This document shows positions 34,811-43,465 of a DNA stretch of 43,524 nucleotides, piece after piece (within the stretch, counting starts at the first letter, position 1; every line of letters starts with the position of its first letter). The DNA comes from Candidatus Kapaibacterium sp. (GTDB lineage: Bacteria; Bacteroidota; Ignavibacteria; Kapaibacteriales; UBA4661). The notes under the pieces were generated by a model. It did not search any database and had not been told where the DNA came from. It was given only the letters and a program-made list of their open reading frames with translations. The stretch lies in contig JANYIG010000134.1 of NCBI GenBank assembly GCA_025358765.1, forward strand, positions 1 through 43,524. Reading direction: 5' to 3'. A program made the position numbers and the translations under genes.

Positions 34811-36214
34811 TTAGAAATTCACCGCTTCGCCATATGCCGCAGCCGCAGCCTCCATTATGGCTTCGCTGAGCGTCGGATGCGCGTGCATCGTCTTGAAAAT
34901 AGCCGGTCCAGTTGCCTCAAGTGCGCGTGCTAAACCCATTTCCGCAATCAATTCTGTTACATCCGGACCAATCATATGGGCACCAAGCAATTCGCCATAT
35001 TTTGCATCAAAAACCATTTTTACAAAACCCTTCGCCTCACCGATGGCATGTGCTTTGCCAGCAGCGGTGAACGGAAATTTCCCTACTTTTACCTCATAAC
35101 CCGCTTCTTTTGCCTTTGCTTCGGTCATACCAATGCTGGCTACTTGTGGCTGACAATACGTACAGCCCGGAATATTGTTGTAATTCACGCCGTCAGTGTG
35201 ATGTCCCGCCATAAATTCCGCAGCGACAATACCTTCCGCCGATGCCTTATGTGCAAGCCATGGAGCGCCTGCGATGTCACCAATAGCGAAAATGCCCGGC
35301 ACGTTCGTCTGCATGAATTTGTCAGTTTTAATGAATCCTCGTTCAATGAGAATGCCATTTTGTTCTAAGCCTATGTTCTCGATATTGCCTTGAATACCGA
35401 TTGCGTTCAACGCAATATCCGCTTTAAGCGTTTCTTGGGTTCCATCTTTTTTCTGGATAACAACCTCTACGCCTTTGCCGACGGTCTTTGCAGAGATAAC
35501 GCGTGTTTCGGTGAGCATTTCCACACCATATTTTCTATAATGTTTCTCAAGCTCTTTCGAGACCTCAATATCCTCAATGGGCAGGATATTTTTCATCATC
35601 TCGATGACGGTTACTTTTGTGCCGAACGCATTGTAAAAATAGGCGAACTCTATCCCGATAGCACCTGCACCCATAACGATCATAGATTTCGGAATTTCCT
35701 TTGGCACCATCGCTTCGTGGCTTGTAATCACGCGCTCACGGTCAACATCAATGCCCGGAAACATACGCGGACGTGCGCCTGTTGCAACGATAATATTTTT
35801 CGCAGCAATGGTGTCAGTCACGGCACCGGATTTATCCTTCACCTCAACTGTTCCTGGATTTTTAACAACGCCGAAGCCCGTCACGTGCTGGACTTTGTAT
35901 TTTTTGAAGAGAAACCCAATACCATTCGACATCTGGTTTGCCACGCCACGACTACGCTGCACAATTTTGGCACAATCAACATCCACGCCTTTGATAGTAA
36001 ACCCAAAATCATCCGCATGGTTCAGAAAGTGCATGTATTCAGCGTTTTTGATAAGGGCTTTGGTAGGAATGCAGCCCCAGTTCAAGCAAATTCCACCCAA
36101 ATGTTCTGCCTCGACGCAAATTGTTTTTAAACCGAGTTGTGATGCGCGAATTGCCGCCACATAGCCGCCCGGACCAGCGCCGATAACGACCAAATCTGCC
36201 TGATGTTGTGCCAT
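34811..36214 (-). CDS. lpdA: Dihydrolipoyl dehydrogenase (E3)
   Basis: A 467-residue flavoprotein that reoxidises the dihydrolipoyl arms of 2-oxoacid dehydrogenase or glycine-cleavage complexes with NAD+. Order: FAD-binding VVIGAGPGGYVAA (about 9-21), redox disulfide in GGICLNWGCIPTKAL (C43, C48), NAD-binding VMGAGAIGIEFA, second FAD contact IFAIGDIAGAPWLAHKASAEG, and the C-terminal HAHPTLSE that carries the catalytic His-Glu of the partner subunit. Length is normal for the family. It is monocistronic here, with no E1 or E2 genes nearby, and is divergent from the iron operon across 270 bases. Confidence 0.96.
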   Translation of the reverse strand: MAQHQADLVVIGAGPGGYVAAIRASQLGLKTICVEAEHLGGICLNWGCIPTKALIKNAEYMHFLNHADDFGFTIKGVDVDCAKIVQRSRGVANQMSNGIGFLFKKYKVQHVTGFGVVKNPGTVEVKDKSGAVTDTIAAKNIIVATGARPRMFPGIDVDRERVITSHEAMVPKEIPKSMIVMGAGAIGIEFAYFYNAFGTKVTVIEMMKNILPIEDIEVSKELEKHYRKYGVEMLTETRVISAKTVGKGVEVVIQKKDGTQETLKADIALNAIGIQGNIENIGLEQNGILIERGFIKTDKFMQTNVPGIFAIGDIAGAPWLAHKASAEGIVAAEFMAGHHTDGVNYNNIPGCTYCQPQVASIGMTEAKAKEAGYEVKVGKFPFTAAGKAHAIGEAKGFVKMVFDAKYGELLGAHMIGPDVTELIAEMGLARALEATGPAIFKTMHAHPTLSEAIMEAAAAAYGEAVNF

Positions 36215-36408
36215 TGTATAAACACGTAAAATGTGAGGAAAGACGGAGTTACTGTCGTATTCAATTGTTCAATGAGTGCGACTGTTGCTTGTACAGACGC
36301 TAAATATACGGTTTTGTTGGCTTTTTGTGGAAGCAAATTTATCAAACAACATTAGAATAGAATTTCCGTTGCCGACCATTGGAGTCCCAAATTTTTCTTT
36401 GTTATTAT

Positions 36409-36441
36409 AGATAATTATCTTAATTTAGATTTAGTCTAAAT
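36409..36441. promoter_or_regulatory. Two adjacent palindromes, candidate iron-regulator operator
   Basis: AGATAATTATCT (36409-36420) is a perfect 12-base palindrome. Two bases further, ATTTAGA-TTTAG-TCTAAAT (36423-36441) is a perfect inverted repeat with a five-base spacer. Both lie upstream of a TonB receptor, imelysin and di-heme oxidoreductase, a set usually under iron control. AT-rich dyads with GATAAT-like halves resemble Fur or DtxR-type sites. Which regulator binds is not shown by the sequence. Confidence 0.6.
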
Positions 36442-36487
36442 AATGATTGATAATTTTCCTTCACTTTCAACATCGTTAAAGGTCGCT

Positions 36488-36658
36488 ATGATACTGCAAT
36501 GTGCCGGAGCAACAACGTTTGCGGCGGTGTTCGCATTGGGATGCGCGTATGACTACAACGTCAATCTTAGCAACAGCGATACCCACGAGCGTCAAGAAGG
36601 CTCAACGGGTGGTGAATCACCGCCCACAGAACATTCCTCTGCCGAAAAATTGCAATAG
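36488..36658 (+). CDS. Small putative lipoprotein before the TonB receptor
   Basis: A 56-residue protein with a hydrophobic start and a possible lipobox (ALGC, Cys19), followed by a polar tail rich in Ser, Glu and Thr. I start it at 36488, with AAAGG six bases upstream; the in-frame ATG at 36443 touches the palindromic operator and is unlikely. It ends 49 bases before the TonB receptor start. I know no family for it. Position in the operon is the main support, and it could be a non-coding leader instead. Confidence 0.42.
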   Translation: MILQCAGATTFAAVFALGCAYDYNVNLSNSDTHERQEGSTGGESPPTEHSSAEKLQ

Positions 36659-36707
36659 CCACACACTCACACAGCAGACATCTGTTTTTTACATTTTTGA
36701 TAGCGTT

Positions 36708-39143
36708 ATGCACCGTCTTTTTTTTCTTGTCGCGTTTGTGATATGTAGCCTTTCTCCTGCCGCATCCGCGCAAACCGCATCTTTACGAGGTCTTGTCAAA
36801 GACAAAATTAGTTCACCGCTTGTTTCAGTAAAACTCGCTCTGAAAGGCACAAAATACGGCACACTGACCGACCGAAGCGGTGCGTATTCATTCGCCGATG
36901 TTCCAGCGGGCGCATATACACTTGTGGCGAGCCTTGCAGGTTTTGAGACCGTAAACAAAGATGTCATATTTGTCGCAGGCGAGGTGCAGGAACTCAATCT
37001 CGAACTCCGCGACAAAGTGACTACATTCCGCAACGTGGAAGTGTTGGCAATGCGGACGGGCAATGGCATGGGGCATTTACGGGAGATTGACGGTGCGATT
37101 ATTTATGCGGGCAAAAAAAATGAAGTGATCCTGCTCGACAGCCTGAACGCCAACACTGTCCAAAACTCCACGCGCCAAGTGCTGGGGCGAATACCGGGCA
37201 TTAATATTTCTGAAACCGAAGGAAGCGGCTTCCCATCAAACGGCGTGGGATTTCGCGGTTTTGTGCCGACGCAATCCGTCGAAACTAATACACGCCAGAA
37301 CGGTTACAATGTAGCCGCTGACATCTATGGCTATCCCGAAGCCTACTATCTGCCGCCGCTTGAGGCGGTAGAGCGCATTGAGGTAACACGCGGGGCATCG
37401 TCGTTGCAGTTTGGTCCGCAGTTTGGTGGTGTTATTAACTACGTCACCAAACGCGGCGCTGCTGATAAAGATATTGATATTACGGCACAGCAGACGCTTG
37501 GTAGTTTTGGACTGTTCAATTCTTTCACATCCGTCGGTGGCACGGTGGATAAGGTGAATTATTTTGCATATCTGCAATACACTAGTGTGGATGGTTGGCG
37601 ACCGAATTCAGGAATGACGCGCTTCACGGGTTTTGCCCACGTCCAATATCAAGCCTCGGACGATTTCAAACTTGGGTTGGAATACTCAATTTTACGGAAT
37701 ACGATTCGGATGCCGGGCGGCTTGAATGACAGCCAATACACTGATAACGTTCGCCAATCCTTGCGTTCGCGGAATTGGCTGCAAAGCCCGTGGAATATTC
37801 TGACGGCAACGCTTGATTGGAAGCTGGCTCCAAACACCATTTTTAGCGTAAAATCTGCTTATCTTTTCAGCGCACGGGATTTGGTCTGGCGCAACGAGGA
37901 TGGCGGTCCGGGGGCGTTGGACGTGATTGACCCCGCCACAAATGACTATATCCCCCGTGAAGTGCAGCGCGAGTCGTTTACAAGCAGCACAACGGAGGCG
38001 CGACTTCTCAGCAATTACGCGCTCTTTGGCATGGAAAATACGGTTGCTGCTGGTGTGCGTTTTTTCGCAGGTAGCATGAAACGTCAAGGTGGTGGTCCGG
38101 GCTCGACGGGCGCAGACTTTGATTTGAATCTTTACGGTGGTGATTATGAATACGATTTATCCTTCACAACCATGAATACGGCTGTTTTTGTGGAGAATAT
38201 CTTCCGCCTGACCGACGCTTGGACTCTCACGCCTGGCTTTCGGTATGAATATATCAATTCCACTGTGCAAGGCTACGTGACCGATGGCGACAACGCTGCG
38301 GTTATCAATTCGCACCGCTCCAAAAACCGATCTTTTGCACTTTTTGGTGTGGGAACGCAGATAAAAACATCTGTCTCGACAAACTTCTACGGCAATATTT
38401 CGCAGGCATATCGCCCGATAGATTACACAACGCTCACGCCGTTTAGCTCGATTTCCAAAATTGACCCAACCATGAAAGATGCAAATGGCTTCAATGCTGA
38501 TGCGGGTTGGCGTGGAACATTAAACGGCGTGGTGAGCTTTGATGTGGGTGGGTTTTATGTGGCGTACAATAATCGCGTGGGCTTGGTTTCGCTTACCGAT
38601 GCCAACGGCGACACGTACACCTACCGCACAAATGTTGCAAATAGTGTTCATAAGGGCATTGAGGCATATCTTGAACTTGACATTACGCGGCTCTTTGTTG
38701 GAAATCGTACAGAAGCCTTGCCGATAGGCTCGTTCACGATATTTAATTCGTATTGCTACACTGATGCGCGGTACACAACGGGTGAGTTTTCCGGCAACCG
38801 CGTGGAATATGCGCCGGAGTTCATCAACCGTGTGGGCATGACCTACGCGCTTGGCGGGTTTGGCATCACGGCTCAATACAGCATGCGCGGCAAATCCTTC
38901 GGCGATGCGAATAACACCGTCACAAGTGATGATGCCGTTGTCGGGGTGATTCCCGCGTACAATCTGCTCGACGTTTCGGCAACAGTTCGCTTCGGATTGA
39001 ACAGCCAATACAACCTCAAAGCAGGTGTGACGAACCTTGCAGACACGCGCTATTTTACGCTCAGGACGGATGAATACCCTGGACCGGGCATCATTCCCGG
39101 CATTGGTCGGAGTTTTTATATTTCGCTTGGTGCGCGGTTTTAA
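36708..39143 (+). CDS. TonB-dependent outer-membrane receptor (FecA/siderophore type)
   Basis: An 811-residue outer-membrane transporter for an iron complex or similar ligand. A signal peptide (1-21, ending ASA-Q) is followed by a CarboxypepD_reg-like domain (about 24-100: LRGLVKDK, TDRSGAYSFADVPAGAYTL), the plug (about 130-240: VLGRIPGINISE, GFRGFVP, LEAVERIEVTRGASSLQFG, GGVINYVTKR) and a beta barrel ending FYISLGARF. The order fits FecA-like receptors in Bacteroidota. The reading frame stays open to 36501, but the signal peptide fixes the start at 36708. Upstream palindromes and the downstream imelysin and di-heme genes point to iron control. I see no linked TonB-ExbBD or sigma/anti-sigma pair. 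Confidence 0.92.
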   Translation: MHRLFFLVAFVICSLSPAASAQTASLRGLVKDKISSPLVSVKLALKGTKYGTLTDRSGAYSFADVPAGAYTLVASLAGFETVNKDVIFVAGEVQELNLELRDKVTTFRNVEVLAMRTGNGMGHLREIDGAIIYAGKKNEVILLDSLNANTVQNSTRQVLGRIPGINISETEGSGFPSNGVGFRGFVPTQSVETNTRQNGYNVAADIYGYPEAYYLPPLEAVERIEVTRGASSLQFGPQFGGVINYVTKRGAADKDIDITAQQTLGSFGLFNSFTSVGGTVDKVNYFAYLQYTSVDGWRPNSGMTRFTGFAHVQYQASDDFKLGLEYSILRNTIRMPGGLNDSQYTDNVRQSLRSRNWLQSPWNILTATLDWKLAPNTIFSVKSAYLFSARDLVWRNEDGGPGALDVIDPATNDYIPREVQRESFTSSTTEARLLSNYALFGMENTVAAGVRFFAGSMKRQGGGPGSTGADFDLNLYGGDYEYDLSFTTMNTAVFVENIFRLTDAWTLTPGFRYEYINSTVQGYVTDGDNAAVINSHRSKNRSFALFGVGTQIKTSVSTNFYGNISQAYRPIDYTTLTPFSSISKIDPTMKDANGFNADAGWRGTLNGVVSFDVGGFYVAYNNRVGLVSLTDANGDTYTYRTNVANSVHKGIEAYLELDITRLFVGNRTEALPIGSFTIFNSYCYTDARYTTGEFSGNRVEYAPEFINRVGMTYALGGFGITAQYSMRGKSFGDANNTVTSDDAVVGVIPAYNLLDVSATVRFGLNSQYNLKAGVTNLADTRYFTLRTDEYPGPGIIPGIGRSFYISLGARF

Positions 39144-39201
39144 TGTCTGGCTCTTGTTCCTAACTTTTTTACTTATTTTGACAAGATTTTTGATAGAATC
39201 A

Positions 39202-40290
39202 ATGATAGTAAATATTTTTAAACGGGCGGTCAGTGCTTGTGTTTGTGCGGCATTTCTCACCCTTACAGCCTGCAAACCCGATGAAGACATCGTAACCGTT
39301 ACGCCAATTCCTTCCAACGAAGAAACGGCAGCACTTGCGGGGCTTGCCCGATTGGAATATGCTATTGTGAACGATTTCGATGTCCGTGCGAGCGAACTAC
39401 GAACAGCAATCATTACGCTGAAAGCCTTCTCAACACAGGCAGCATTAGATACCGCAAAAGCCGCGTGGCGGCTTGCCCGTCAGCCATGGGAACAAAACGA
39501 AAGTTTTGGCTTTGGTCCTGTTGGGACACTCGGTATTGACGGCAATGTGGACGATTGGCCCCTGAATCTGGTAGATGTGAAGGGAATTTTGGCAAGCAAA
39601 GTGTTGTTAAGTGTCCCATACGTGGAAGGATTGGGAACGTCGTCGAAGGGCTTTCACGCGATGGAGTTTTTGCTTTTTGGCGAAAAAAATGACAAAACCG
39701 CCTCCACGCTGACCGCCAGAGAAATTGAAATGGTAGATGCGCTTTCGGCGAACTTCAAAACGCAGACGGAAAAACTCAAAGCCGCATGGATGCCTGCGGG
39801 TAACAGCTTCGGCGTACAATTTACAAATGCTGGAAAACAAAGTAGCGTTTACAAAACACGCAAAGATGCGCTATTGGAGGTGGTTGGCTCTATGGTTGAT
39901 ATTTGCGATGAGCTGCCGAACTCGAAAATCGAGATACCACTCGCCATGCAAAGCAATCAATATGCGGAATCGCAGTTCAGCGACAACACCTTGGAAGATT
40001 ACAAAAACAATATTTTGGGCGTACAAGCGGCTTATACGGGGCGGTACGCGGCACGAAGCGGCATGATTGCTGATAGTGGAATTGGTAGCATTGTTGCTGT
40101 GCGGAATGCCGCGCTCCATGCAAAAGTGTTGGCGCAATTGGACGATGCGTTCTACGCATTAGAGTATGTGCCAGAGCCGTTCAGCCGTTCGATTGTAACG
40201 ATGCAAGCCAGATTGCGCCGCGCACAGGACAAAATCAACCAACTTCGCAAAACACTCAACGAAGAGGTTAAGCCATTGATAGGAGGATAA
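39202..40290 (+). CDS. Imelysin-family (EfeO/IPPA-like) lipoprotein
   Basis: A 362-residue envelope lipoprotein (LTAC, Cys24) of the imelysin/M75 family. The family motif G-x-H-x-x-E is present as GFHAMEF (H152, E155), with helical repeats on both sides and the closing segment typical of the fold (QDKINQLRKTLNEEVKPL). Once called a peptidase, the family is now linked to iron uptake. The ORF is open back into the receptor gene; the signal peptide sets the start at 39202, 58 bases after the receptor stop. The downstream di-heme gene starts eight bases after its stop, and AGGAGG overlaps its end. This receptor-imelysin-diheme order recurs in iron-regulated loci of other phyla. Confidence 0.9.
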   Translation: MIVNIFKRAVSACVCAAFLTLTACKPDEDIVTVTPIPSNEETAALAGLARLEYAIVNDFDVRASELRTAIITLKAFSTQAALDTAKAAWRLARQPWEQNESFGFGPVGTLGIDGNVDDWPLNLVDVKGILASKVLLSVPYVEGLGTSSKGFHAMEFLLFGEKNDKTASTLTAREIEMVDALSANFKTQTEKLKAAWMPAGNSFGVQFTNAGKQSSVYKTRKDALLEVVGSMVDICDELPNSKIEIPLAMQSNQYAESQFSDNTLEDYKNNILGVQAAYTGRYAARSGMIADSGIGSIVAVRNAALHAKVLAQLDDAFYALEYVPEPFSRSIVTMQARLRRAQDKINQLRKTLNEEVKPLIGG

Positions 40291-40298
40291 CACATACG

Positions 40299-41741
40299 AT
40301 GATGACTCTTAATGCAAGCGATAGTATGGCTCTGAGCCGTGCTGTCGCTTTTCCACGTACTATTGCTCTTGCGTTTTGTATCGGTGCATTGCTCTTAACT
40401 TTGCTATGTACTTCTTGCCAAAGCTCAAATGAACCGAACGTTGAAGCCGCCAGTACAGATGACGAGCGGCTTTCGGGCGGCGCAATGACAGTATCCGATG
40501 CTACCAGCAAAGCGTTTGGGTTGCCTGCGCCGAATCTGGCGGGCGCAAGGTTGCAACTCCATACCGATGGCGATGCGGCGTTTGAAGCCGTGTTTGTAAC
40601 GGCTCCCGCGCCTGTGAATGCCGGATTGGGTCCGCTTTTTAACAATAACTCGTGTGGCTCGTGTCACAAAGGTGATGGGCGCGGCAGACCACCCGTTGCG
40701 GGCGAGCAGTTCAATTCAATGCTCTTTCGTATCAGCGTCCCGGGCGTGGCTTCCGACGGCGGACCAAATCCTGTTGCTGGTTTTGGCGGACAAGTGCAAA
40801 CCCGCGCCATCTTTGGCACACAGCCAGAAATGGACATTACGATTGAATATACAGAACGCGCCGGACGTTTCGGTGATGGCGAGCAATACAGCCTACAGAG
40901 TCCACAATATCGTGTTTCTCAACCGTACGCACCTGTTCCCCAAGACGTGATGCTCTCGCCGCGTGTAGCGCCGCCCGTGTTTGGTTTGGGTTTGCTCGAA
41001 GCCGTGAGCGAACAAACGATTCTTGCGCTTGCCGATGAGATGGACGCGAACGGCGACGGCATTTCTGGCAAAGCAAATATTGTCTGGGACGCACAAACAG
41101 GACGCTCGACGCTTGGACGCTTTGGTTGGAAGGCGAATCAGCCGAACCTTACGCAACAAAATGCTGCTGCGTACAATGGTGATATGGGCATTACAAGTCC
41201 GTTGTTTCCTGAAGAAAATTCTGCCGGACAGCCACAAGCAATTCCAGCACACGCGCCGGAAATTTCGAGTGCAATTTTGAATGCGGCAACGCATTACACA
41301 CGCACACTGGGCGTTCCAGCACGCCGCAATGTGAACGACGCAGCCGTAAAACGCGGCAAAACGTTGTTTGTGCAGGCAAATTGCTCCGGCTGCCACGTTT
41401 CAACGCTCAAAACGGGCGTTCTGGCTGACGTTCCCGAAGCGTCGAACCAGACGATTCATCCGTACACGGATTTACTGCTACACGATATGGGCGAAGACTT
41501 GTCCGACAACCGCCCGGACTTCAAAGCAACAGGGCGTGAATGGCGTACTGCGCCGCTTTGGGGGCTTGGGCTGACGGAGATTGTGAACGGGCATTCCAAT
41601 TTTTTGCACGACGGGCGGGCACGAAATCTGGTGGAGGCGATCCTCTGGCACGGTGGCGAAGCGGAGCGCTCGAAGCAAGCGTTTATCGGCATGACAAAAG
41701 CTGACCGCGAGGCAGTCATAAAATTTTTGCAATCGTTGTAA
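40299..41741 (+). CDS. Di-heme oxidoreductase (DHOR/thiol-oxidoreductase family) lipoprotein
   Basis: A 480-residue exported cytochrome. The N-terminus has a hydrophobic segment and a lipobox-like LCTSC (Cys40). Two c-type haem sites are visible: CGSCH (119-123, in the NNNSCGSCHKGDGRG context) and CSGCH (362-366). DANGDGISG (249-257) is the calcium-loop-like segment common in the family. DHOR proteins are putative periplasmic oxidoreductases, often paired with imelysin; the substrate is not known. AGGAGG at 40281-40286 lies 12 bases before the ATG. It precedes DHFR by 26 bases. Confidence 0.92.
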   Translation: MMTLNASDSMALSRAVAFPRTIALAFCIGALLLTLLCTSCQSSNEPNVEAASTDDERLSGGAMTVSDATSKAFGLPAPNLAGARLQLHTDGDAAFEAVFVTAPAPVNAGLGPLFNNNSCGSCHKGDGRGRPPVAGEQFNSMLFRISVPGVASDGGPNPVAGFGGQVQTRAIFGTQPEMDITIEYTERAGRFGDGEQYSLQSPQYRVSQPYAPVPQDVMLSPRVAPPVFGLGLLEAVSEQTILALADEMDANGDGISGKANIVWDAQTGRSTLGRFGWKANQPNLTQQNAAAYNGDMGITSPLFPEENSAGQPQAIPAHAPEISSAILNAATHYTRTLGVPARRNVNDAAVKRGKTLFVQANCSGCHVSTLKTGVLADVPEASNQTIHPYTDLLLHDMGEDLSDNRPDFKATGREWRTAPLWGLGLTEIVNGHSNFLHDGRARNLVEAILWHGGEAERSKQAFIGMTKADREAVIKFLQSL

Positions 41742-41767
41742 TTCCAATTGTTGGAACCCCACTATCT

Positions 41768-42271
41768 ATGCGTATTTCCCTCATCACTGCTGTCAGCACA
41801 AACAATGTTATCGGTCGTGGAAACGAGCTTCCGTGGGATATGCCCGCCGATATGCGCTATTTCATGCAGACCACGCTCGGGCATCATGTTATTATGGGGC
41901 GAAAGGCGTACCAAGACATTCTGACGCATTCGGGCAAGCCGCTTGCAGGACGCACGAATATAGTCGTGACGCGAAATCCTGCGTACCGCACGGACGGGGC
42001 ATTTGTGGTTACTTCGCTGAAAGCCGCATTGGAGTTGGCGCAGAGGAATGGGGAAGCAGAGGCATTTATTATCGGCGGGGAGCAAATCTATCGTTTGGGT
42101 TTGGAGGTGGCGGACAGAATCTATCTGACACGTATTCACGGGGAGTTCGAGGGCGATACGCATTTTCCGGCAGTTGATGCCGCCACGTGGTATGAAACAA
42201 GCCGTAGCGATCACCGTGCCGATGCTGAAAACTCGCATCCATACTCGTTCATGGTGTTGGAACGCGTTTAA
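41768..42271 (+). CDS. folA: Dihydrofolate reductase
   Basis: A 167-residue cytosolic enzyme that reduces dihydrofolate to tetrahydrofolate with NADPH. Landmarks are LITAVSTNNVIGRGNELPW (substrate and Met20-loop region), MPADMRYF with the acidic residue replaced in sequence by Asp in the usual helix, HHVIMGRKAY, RTNIVVTRNP and FIIGGEQIYRLGL. Length is typical. It follows the di-heme gene by 26 bases and may be read with it, although the functions are unrelated. Thymidylate synthase (thyA/thyX), a usual partner, is not in the window. Confidence 0.94.
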   Translation: MRISLITAVSTNNVIGRGNELPWDMPADMRYFMQTTLGHHVIMGRKAYQDILTHSGKPLAGRTNIVVTRNPAYRTDGAFVVTSLKAALELAQRNGEAEAFIIGGEQIYRLGLEVADRIYLTRIHGEFEGDTHFPAVDAATWYETSRSDHRADAENSHPYSFMVLERV

Positions 42272-42319
42272 GTCACCATCCTAAGTTTGTCATCAATAAT
42301 TTTCCGGTACAATCTTGTG

Positions 42320-42343
42320 AACAAGGCAGCATGCTACCTTGTT
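42320..42343. repeat. 24-base near-perfect palindrome between convergent genes
   Basis: AACAAGGCAGCA and TGCTACCTTGTT pair with a single mismatch, and the centre (AGCATGCT) is itself palindromic. It lies between the convergent DHFR and CsgG-like genes. There is no following T-run, so it is not a standard intrinsic terminator. It could still act as a stop by cruciform or Rho-linked means, or be a protein-binding site. Confidence 0.5.
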
Positions 42344-42387
42344 GCCTATACCGAATTACTTTTGTCGAAGAACTTAACTTCTGTTCT

Positions 42388-43356
42388 TCACCCGCCTTGC
42401 TCCTGCAAGCGACGTTGCTCTGCTTCCATAGCGCGGCAGTTCTGAAGTGCTGTTTTGTAGTGCGAATCGTTGTCGAGCGCGATTGCTTGATTGAAGGCGC
42501 GTTCTGCGTCGGCAAAGCGGTACGTGTATTGATACGCCAACCCCAAGTCGTACCAAGCGATGGCAAGTTTTTCGCGGTCAGATTTTTCGCGATTCATGGT
42601 GGCATATTTCTGTGTTGCGCCTTCAAATGTCATCACGGCAATCTCCCAATTTCCCGATTCCGCTGCATCAATGCCTGAAGCTAATTCCGGCATTTTTTTG
42701 TCTGAATAAAACTCCACTTTTACCGTCTCGCGGTACGGAACGATGCGTTTCAAAAAATCTGCGATAATTTCCACACGGGCTTGTTCCACCATATTGCGAA
42801 CGATGATGGTGGCGGGTTTTGCATTGGTGGCTTGCTGGCGAGATTCTACCTGACGACGAAGGCTTTTGCTGCCGATGATTTTAGCATCGGATGCCTGCGA
42901 CACCTGAAAACTCACGCCAAACCGTACGGTTCCCACGCGCTGGTAATCCACAAACGTCTTGCCCTCTTTGTTTTGGTATGGCTTGCCTTCAAGCATTTGT
43001 TCAGTGTATTCGTAATCGTTGATAACGCCTGAAATGAGCATCACGTCGTTCTGAGGTGTTGCCGAATTCGTGTTGCCGCCCTTCATTAACCGATTCAAAC
43101 CAATTTTATCTAACACTTCAAACCGTTGTGTTTCGATAAGCCGTTCCGACAGCATAAATTCCAGTTGGTCGCCTTCGTTCGTAAGTGCTGACGTATTTTT
43201 GAAGCCGAGTACCGCCGCTCGTTTGAACTTCCCCGTGTTAATTTCAGCAGGGCGAGTGACAGGTACGTTGATGTATGTTGACCCACAACTGCTAAGAAGC
43301 ACCAATACTGTGAGGAGGCTTACGGCAACTGCGGCACGGGTATGAAAACGGCTCAT
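42388..43356 (-). CDS. CsgG-like lipoprotein with C-terminal TPR
   Basis: A 322-residue outer-membrane-type lipoprotein (LSSC, Cys26). Residues about 40-200 resemble CsgG/FlgO-like proteins: AAVLGFKNTS, a Ser/Glu helix (EFMLSERLIETQRFEVLDKIGLNRLM), then a strand pair (MLISGVINDYEY). Residues about 225-310 are a TPR-like helical pair (LGLAYQYTYRFADAERAFNQAIALDNDS). CsgG forms a curli export pore; here the function is unknown and no curli genes are near. The frame stays open to 43494, but those residues lack signal character, and MSRFHTRAAVAV at 43356 starts the signal peptide. It lies 109 bases after the GAPDH stop on the same strand. Confidence 0.8.
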   Translation of the reverse strand: MSRFHTRAAVAVSLLTVLVLLSSCGSTYINVPVTRPAEINTGKFKRAAVLGFKNTSALTNEGDQLEFMLSERLIETQRFEVLDKIGLNRLMKGGNTNSATPQNDVMLISGVINDYEYTEQMLEGKPYQNKEGKTFVDYQRVGTVRFGVSFQVSQASDAKIIGSKSLRRQVESRQQATNAKPATIIVRNMVEQARVEIIADFLKRIVPYRETVKVEFYSDKKMPELASGIDAAESGNWEIAVMTFEGATQKYATMNREKSDREKLAIAWYDLGLAYQYTYRFADAERAFNQAIALDNDSHYKTALQNCRAMEAEQRRLQEQGG

Positions 43357-43465
43357 ATACTGGGTTGAAATGGAGATAATGGAAACAGAGATAAAAGAAA
43401 GTCTTGCCACAGAGGTCTCAAAAAACCCGCTATGACAAGACTTTTCAAGATTGTATTCAAAAAAA

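Noticed and set aside
35390-36130. 246-codon plus-strand ORF opposite the dihydrolipoyl dehydrogenase gene
   Set aside because: It is the antisense shadow of a clear, full-length lpd gene. Its product has no family character and is rich in His, Cys and Phe, as shadow frames often are.
38520-39413. 297-codon minus-strand ORF opposite the TonB receptor and imelysin genes
   Set aside because: It spans the end of one real gene and the start of another on the other strand. No domain, no signal, no plausible start.
42388-43356. True curli secretion gene csgG
   Set aside because: Only the CsgG-like fold is visible; a TPR extension is present and no curli subunit or csgE/csgF genes are nearby.
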